From Nymphaea colorata (Eukaryota; Streptophyta; Magnoliopsida; Nymphaeales; Nymphaeaceae), in the NCBI RefSeq assembly GCF_008831285.2, contig NW_022204591.1:57501-67500 (forward strand): a DNA stretch of 10,000 nt. Reading direction: 5' to 3'. The notes under the pieces were generated by a model, which saw nothing but the letters and a program-made list of their open reading frames with translations, searched no databases and was not told where the DNA came from. Of the stretch, positions 1 to 5,500 are shown one piece after another; within the stretch, counting starts at the first letter, position 1; each line of letters begins with the position of its first letter. Made by a program: the position numbers and the translations under genes.

Positions 1-872
1 TCGCCGACTGAACCTAGTCCCTAGCTACGGCTGGGCTGGGCTTGGACTGGCGGGGCTCTAAGGGTAGGCCAGTCAGGACAAGAAGGTTCGGGCTGGGGTA
101 GGCCGAAGGTCAAAGGGCTTAGGTTGACAAGGGAGGTTAACCTAGCTAAGAGATGGAATAGGCCGAGAGCGTGAGCTAGAGAGAAGAAGGTTAAGAATAA
201 GCTCGGGCGTGGGACTTGGGCACTCGAGTGAACGGGGTAGATCGAGGCTGGGCTCGGTTGGAGGTAAGTGAGCTGGGTCACTCGAGCTAGGCTCGAGTCA
301 ACTAGGTTAGTCCTAGATGGGCTCGGGTTGACCGAGTTCCTAGGGCTGAGGATGAGTTAGGTCAAAGGAGCTCAAGTCAACTAAGAAGAAGTCGACTAGG
401 TGAGCTGGGTTCGGTCAAGGTCAAACTAGGTTGGGTTTGTCTAAGACACCTAGATCGGGTTGGGGGCTAAGTCAAGTTGACTTAGAACTGGGCTCGAGCT
501 AAAAGAACTACATAAGACTAGAAATACTAAGTGACTCGAGTGGGTCTCTCGAGCAAGAAGATTGTGACACGTCAAAAGATGGAGGGTCACGAAAGAGAAC
601 GGTTGAAGATAGTGGGGAACTTGGCTGGGGTGTTCTCGTGACTAAAGGAGATGAGGACACGTGTAAGATCTACGGTGGAGAAGGGGCTGAGAGTGGGAAT
701 GAATCTAGACGTGGGAGAGGTCAGGTGCGAGTCAAAAGGGACTTGCGCTAAATTCGTGGAAAAGTGGGGCACGAAGTGGGGAAGTGGCGCGCCAAAGGGG
801 GTCTCGCGTGGGTGAGGTGGCGAGCTGCTAGGAGCTGGTGGAAAAAGTGATATGCGACCTGGAGGGAGGCTG
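1..872 (-). repeat. 3' LTR, internal portion (left copy of the long direct repeat)
   Basis: This segment matches 9129-10000 base for base at a fixed offset of 9128, with no indels. I see two differences: G91 against C9219, and G756 against A9884. The second is a CpG-to-CpA change of the kind produced by cytosine methylation and deamination. By alignment with the right copy, this LTR begins about 1205 bases before the window. The sequence is G/A-rich on the given strand and carries six CTCGAG sites, eleven W-box cores and a 9-bp-arm palindrome. Short open frames here (for example 21-281 and 587-1051, both minus) have no recognisable domain, and I treat them as non-coding LTR. Confidence 0.96.
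467..485. repeat. Perfect palindrome with 9-bp arms, W-box in each arm (left LTR)
   Basis: CTAAGTCAA at 467-475 and TTGACTTAG at 477-485 are perfect inverted repeats around a single G. Each arm contains the W-box core TTGACT, so the site presents two head-to-head WRKY-type motifs. It is copied unchanged in the right LTR. Confidence 0.75.
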
Positions 873-1108
873 GGTCGTGGGCAGGGAGATGCTGCCACGT
901 GGCCAGATGGATGGCTGAGATTCCTTGCGAGAAGGAGAAGACCAAGCAAATCGGAAAAAGAGGGCGAGGTGACTTGGAGTGGTCCTAAAGCTAAGGGAGG
1001 TGGAAAATAACTATTTTTCGGGTGGAGGACACGTTGGGCCAGTGAGGACACGAGCTGGAGAAGACCGTTGGATGACTGACACGTGTAAAGAGGAACGGTG
1101 AGGATTAG

Positions 1109-1117
1109 ACTTACCTG
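1109..1117 (-). other. Consensus 5' splice donor in the LTR, element strand
   Basis: The element strand reads CAG|GTAAGT here, a perfect donor consensus complementary to U1 snRNA. Its counterpart in the 5' LTR would lie about 237 bases beyond the right edge of the window. Paired with the acceptor-like site near 8386, it would remove about 1857 nt of leader RNA, including the GC-rich LTR block. This is inferred from motifs only. One chance match to an 8-mer of this kind in a 10-kb window would not be surprising. Confidence 0.3.
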
Positions 1118-1423
1118 GTCCGAGTTGACTGTACGTAGGCTCGCACCAAGAAGGGAAGACCGGCCTGGTTTGAGTTTAACCTCGCCAAAGACCAGAACGC
1201 CCCTTCAAGCTTCACGCAGACTTCGGTTCGCTCAAGGGCAGAGTTGTCCTAAGACGCCGGGATCTTGAGATGACACCGGAAGTTGCAGACTTGACCGGAG
1301 TTGCAGGGTTTTCCGGCGAAGGAAAGAACTCGCAATGTAGCCGCTCGAAGTCGCTCAAACTTCGCTAATTCGAAGCTCTGATTGAGGCGATTTCAGTAAA
1401 CTAACAGCGACTTAATTCTCACG

Positions 1424-1975
1424 GCTGGATTGTTAGATTCGAACAGATTAAGCCTGCTGGATTGCAGAACGAAGGAGAGGACAATAACCGAGTTTTTCCT
1501 TGCTAAACTCGACAACTTCCACCGCGAGCGCTCTTTGGTTTTTGGCTAGATTATACTGAAAAATTTGAGACTTTGCTCCAAGTCGATCTATAGATAAACT
1601 AGAACAGATTGCGCTACTTAGCCAGAACTTCCTCTCGGGAATGCCGAGGAGAATACACAGCCTTGCACGGATTCTGTTCTAATTTAATCACACGAACAAC
1701 GAGAAGAAAACCGAGAACTACAAGTAAATTTTATAGCCGTCGTTGCTGGATTCTAAAACGAATTCAGCCTTCCCTGTTGCAAGGGCAGCCTCTCAACTTC
1801 ACCGGGGTCGAGAAGAAGGTACCAACCTTGCTGGAATTGCAGTTCGAAAGGGGAATCAGCCGTGGACGAGGGAGGGATTGCCGCCGGTAGGGAGGAATCC
1901 GCCGCAAGCCGTCGTGCTTTGAGTTCACCACCGGAATATCTCCGATGCCCGAAGCTTTGCTGGAATTAGGAAGCG
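1424..1975 (+). repeat. Dispersed degenerate motif, GCTGGATTGNAGNNCGAA type, five copies
   Basis: Five related short sequences occur at 1424-1443, 1456-1473, 1745-1762, 1830-1848 and 1959-1975. Each starts GCTGGATT or GCTGGAATT, and the first four end in CGAA. A sixth, weaker relative sits in the leader at 7818. They share one orientation and are irregularly spaced, so this is not a clean tandem array. They could be remnants of an old internal duplication or protein-binding sites in the U3/R region. Function is unknown. Confidence 0.45.
1729..1735 (-). promoter_or_regulatory. Candidate TATA box of the LTR promoter
   Basis: The element strand reads GGCTATAAAATTT, the strongest TATA match I see in the probable LTR region. 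Transcription would start about 25-32 bases downstream, near 1700, in a T/C-rich stretch typical of plant leaders. If the LTR edge is at 1980, U3 would be only about 245 bp, and most of the long LTR would be R and U5. A second A/T-rich candidate, GTATATATTG, lies at about 2171-2181. The choice between them depends on where the LTR ends. Confidence 0.35.
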
Positions 1976-2405
1976 TCACAGGCCAAGGGGACGCGAGGGG
2001 ATGAGAGGCACCGCAGATTTCACCATGTGAAACTCGATGGCTGACGAAGAAGATGAAGAACTCGCCTCTAAACCAAGGGAGAGAGAGACAGCCTCACGAG
2101 GAGGAGAGAGATTGCAAACCTTGCAAATGCTTTCTTAGTTCAATAATCGATACAATACACTAGATCTAAAACAATATATACATTTCCTATTTGAGCGAGT
2201 CTACAATCCAGATCTCGCTCTCTACCCACAATCCAAATCCATATTGCCAAGCACAACCCGCTTGGCTAGGTCCTTATTTCAAAACCCAACGAAAGCAATC
2301 CTATGTAGTAAACTAAAACGCTCGAAACTAGACTCGGGCCTAGTGCCCAACTCGTAAACGAAAAGGTTAAACCCCTGAGCCTTGTGAGCCCAGGGTGGGG
2401 ACCTC

Positions 2406-2425
2406 GTGAGGGGACCCGCCCTCAC
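2406..2425. other. Stem-loop, 7-bp GC-rich stem
   Basis: GTGAGGG at 2406-2412 pairs perfectly with CCCTCAC at 2419-2425 across a 6-nt loop. It lies about 100 bases downstream of the gag-pol stop on the element strand. The element-strand arm is one of the few purine-rich stretches in the 3' region. Role unknown; chance occurrence is possible. Confidence 0.4.
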
Positions 2426-2445
2426 TTCGGTTGACTAGACCAAGA

Positions 2446-2467
2446 GCTCGGTCTGGTTTTACCGAGC
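2446..2467. other. Stem-loop, 7-bp stem, in the 3' region
   Basis: GCTCGGT at 2446-2452 pairs perfectly with ACCGAGC at 2461-2467 around an 8-nt loop. It lies 20 bases from the hairpin at 2406-2425 and about 60 bases downstream of the stop codon on the element strand. The two together could form a structured 3' UTR element, but no function can be assigned from sequence alone. Confidence 0.4.
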
Positions 2468-2528
2468 CATTTGCCTAAGACCTTGGTCTTTGGCTAGCCT
2501 CAAGGGACATAAGACCGGACTCACTTGG

Positions 2529-5500
2529 TTAAGACTCTACTAGCTTAGTGAGACCTACTCTAGAATCACAATCACCCTGAGACGTACCCAGTTCAAGCAC
2601 CGTCTTGGCCTCAGCTGCTCCTCCCGCTCCTCCCACTGCAACTGACGCTGGTGCAGAATCCTTCTCCTTGGGACTTACCTGCGCGAGCTGAAGAGAACGC
2701 GTCCAAATCTCTGACGCCTTCCTCTTACGCCGACTGGGTTCGGCCTGCTCTGCCTCTATCTGCACGGGACCTGGAAATTGGTCTGTAACAGATTCCCCCT
2801 CCCTACCTTGCGCTTGTCCTCGAGCGCTAGAAGAGGGGAAACGGTGAATGATCGTCCCGAATTCCTCCCAAGAAGTACCCCTGTCGGGTCCCTCCCATTC
2901 TACGAGCACCTCGTGCCTGGTTCTCCCTTGCCGCTGTACATACCTATGTTTAAGAATACGGTAGGGAGTTGGCAAACTGTCCGGGACTTGCTCGATCAAA
3001 GTAGGTACATCACCCTGATGAGGCTTAAGCCTGGTGACGTGAAATACTGGATGTACCAACGCTGTTCTTGGAAGGCCAAGTCTGTACGCAGCCTTCCCTA
3101 CCTTCTGAATCACCGGATAGGGTCCATAATATCGAGGTAGCAACTTCGAATAGGGCTGACCCATCAAGGACTTTTGCTTAAGAGGCAACCTCTTAAGCCA
3201 CACATAGTCTCCCACCAGAAACTCCCGGTCCTTTCTTCCCTTATCGTATACTTGCTTCATACGATTTTGCGCTTTGACGATGTTTTCCTTGAGAGATTCT
3301 AAGACCTCTTCTCTGGTGCGCAACTCACAATCTACTGCATCATCTTCCGCAGTACCTCCTTCGTACCTTGGTATTGATGGGGGTGGAAATCCATATACAC
3401 CCTCGTAAGGGGTGATGCCAGTAGACGAGTGAAGACTCGTGTTGTACGACCATTTTGCCCAAGGCAGATACTTAACCCATGTTGACGGTCGTTCACCTGC
3501 GAAGCAACGGAGATAAGTCTCCAAGGACCGGTTGACAATTTCACTTTGCCCATTTGTTTGTGGGTGGTGGGCAGTACTAAAGTTTAACGTCGTACCCATA
3601 TTCTTCATGTACTCCTGCCAGAATGCACTCAGAAAGATGGAGTCTCTGTCACAGACGACGGACTGTGGCATTCCATGCAGTTTCCCGATATACTCTTGGT
3701 AGACGTTGGCCACAAGTGGCCCTTGATACAACCTCGGCAAGGGGGCGAAGTGACTATACTTCGTGAGCCGATCCACGACAACTAAGACTGCCTCTTTACC
3801 TTCTGATCGAGGCATGGCGTCGATGAAGTCCATCGTGACATCAGTCCACGACTTGGTTGGTATAGGCAGAGGGTTCAAATGACCAGGAGGCTTGATGGCC
3901 TCGTACTTCTCCCTCTGGCAGACTATACACTTCTTGACGTAGTTTTGCACTTCTGCTTTTATTCCTCGCCACCAAAATTGGGCCTTTATTCGCGCAAGGG
4001 TCTTAGCGACCTCTTCATGACCCGCTGCAGGGGTGTCATGAAAATGCTGCAGGAGTTCCTGCCTTAGCCCAGAGTTAGGAGGGACTACAGCCTTGTCCTT
4101 CCTATACAGAAGATTTCCTTTGACTGAATACAAAGGAATGGATCCGGGGTTCTGTTGAACCGAAGTCTTGATTAGCCTTAATGACTGGTCATCATGTTGA
4201 TCCTGGGCTAATCTCGTCCAAATGTCCGTCTCCACCACAGACAAAGTCATCAACTGTTCAGTGAGGCGGGAAAGAGAATCCGCCGCCTTGTTCTCAGGAC
4301 CCTTCTTGTACTCGATTTCAAAGTCATACCCCAAGAGTTTCGCTAACCACCTCTGTTGAGTGGGGGTAGACACACGTTGTTTCAACATGTACTTCAGGCT
4401 GTTTTGATCGGTCCTGACGATAAACTTGCGTCCAATCAAGTATGGACGCCACTTTTCCACCGCGATTACGATTGCAAGCAACTCCTTCTCATATGTAGAG
4501 AGGGGCTTGGCCCGGCTAGTCAAGGCCTTGGACATATACGCGATGGGATGACCATCTTGTCCTAGTACTGCTCCGACGCCGACTTCACACGCATCTGTTT
4601 CAATAGTGAAAGTCTTTGAGAAATCGGGGAGAGTTAGTACTGGGGCGGTCATTAGAGCTGCTTTCAGCTTGTCAAAAGCAACTCTCGACTTCTCAGTCCA
4701 AGAGAAGGCTCCTTTCTTCAGCATCTGGGTGAGGGGCTGGGCAATAATGCCATATCCCTGGATGAATCTCCTGTAGTACCCAGTTAATCCGAGGAATCCT
4801 CTTAGACCTTTGAGGTCCTTGGGCAGAGGCCATTTCTCCATGGCGTGCAACTTTTCGGGGTCTGCCCGAACCCCTTCTCGGGACACGATGTGTCCGAGAT
4901 ATCCAATGGAAGATTGTCCAAAACTGCATTTGGACATCTTCGCAAAGAGCTGGTGCTCCTGAAGAATACCTAGAGTTATTTCCAGGTGCCTCTTGTGTTG
5001 CTCCTCGTCCTTACTATAGATGAGTATGTCATCGAAAAATACGAGGATGAAGTCTCTGAGATGGGCTCTAAACACATCATTCATACACCGCTGGAATGTA
5101 GCCGGTGCATTTGTCAGTCCAAAAGGCATTACGAGAAATTCATAATGCCCGTCATGTGTTTTGAACGCTGTCTTCAAGACGTCTTCCTCGAACATTCTGA
5201 TCTGATGATAGCCGGCTCTGAGATCAATCTTGGAAAATACTGTGGCGCCGGCCAATTCGTCTAACAACTCATCAATAACTGGTATGGGGTGCCGATCCTT
5301 AACGGTCACCTCATTCAGCGCCCTGTAATCAATACAGAATCGCCAAGTGTTGTCCTTCTTCTTCACTAAGAGAACTGGTGAAGAAAAAGGGCTGCAACTA
5401 GGCCTAATGATTCCGCTTTCCAACATTTCTTTCACAAGGCGCTCGATCTCCGCCTTCTGGCTGTGCCCATACCTATATGGCCTGACGTTGACAGGCTCCG

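Larger units (their letters stand above)
873..2528 (-). other. Rest of the 3' LTR (U3 side) plus the 3' untranslated region; boundary unresolved
   Basis: This stretch has no gene. It must contain the U3 end of the 3' LTR, the polypurine tract, and the tail downstream of the gag-pol stop, because the right LTR still matches at 872 when the window ends. Candidate LTR edges (a CA on the given strand, TG on the element strand) are 1406 (CTAACA, pairing with the TGTTAG at the other LTR end), 1980 (giving an element-strand start of TGTGACGCTTCC, a form common in chromovirus LTRs), 2182 and 2230. None is preceded on the element strand by a convincing purine tract; the best is the A/G run beside 2182. 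LTR length would be 2612, 3186, 3388 or 3436 bp respectively. Contents include a TATA box, repeated GCTGGATT motifs, a splice-donor consensus and two hairpins, listed separately. Confidence 0.7.

Noticed and set aside
259-271. GAGGTAAGTGAG on the plus strand, a good splice-donor match
   Set aside because: It is on the strand opposite to element transcription and has no evident partner gene or acceptor.
21-281. 86-codon minus-strand frame repeated at 9149-9409
   Set aside because: The duplication simply reflects the two LTR copies. There is no domain, and the one difference between copies is an amino-acid change (Pro/Arg) with no sign of coding constraint.
587-1051. 154-codon minus-strand frame in the LTR
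   Set aside because: Proline/serine-rich low-complexity translation with no recognised domain, lying wholly in LTR sequence. In the right copy the frame runs off the window, so its full length there cannot be compared.
1959-1980. TGTGACGC at 1980 (element strand) as a definite LTR start
   Set aside because: It fits the common chromovirus terminus but lacks a purine tract beside it, so it is kept only as one of several candidates.
2016-2035. Element-strand CATGGTGAAATCTGCGG near 2014-2030, resembling a degraded primer-binding site of a second element
   Set aside because: Only the first six bases match the tRNA complement, and there is no second LTR or gag frame to support a nested insertion.
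2778-3140. Open frame on the plus strand (120 codons) and others inside 2529-7700
   Set aside because: They are antisense or out-of-frame shadows of the gag-pol frame, with no domain of their own.
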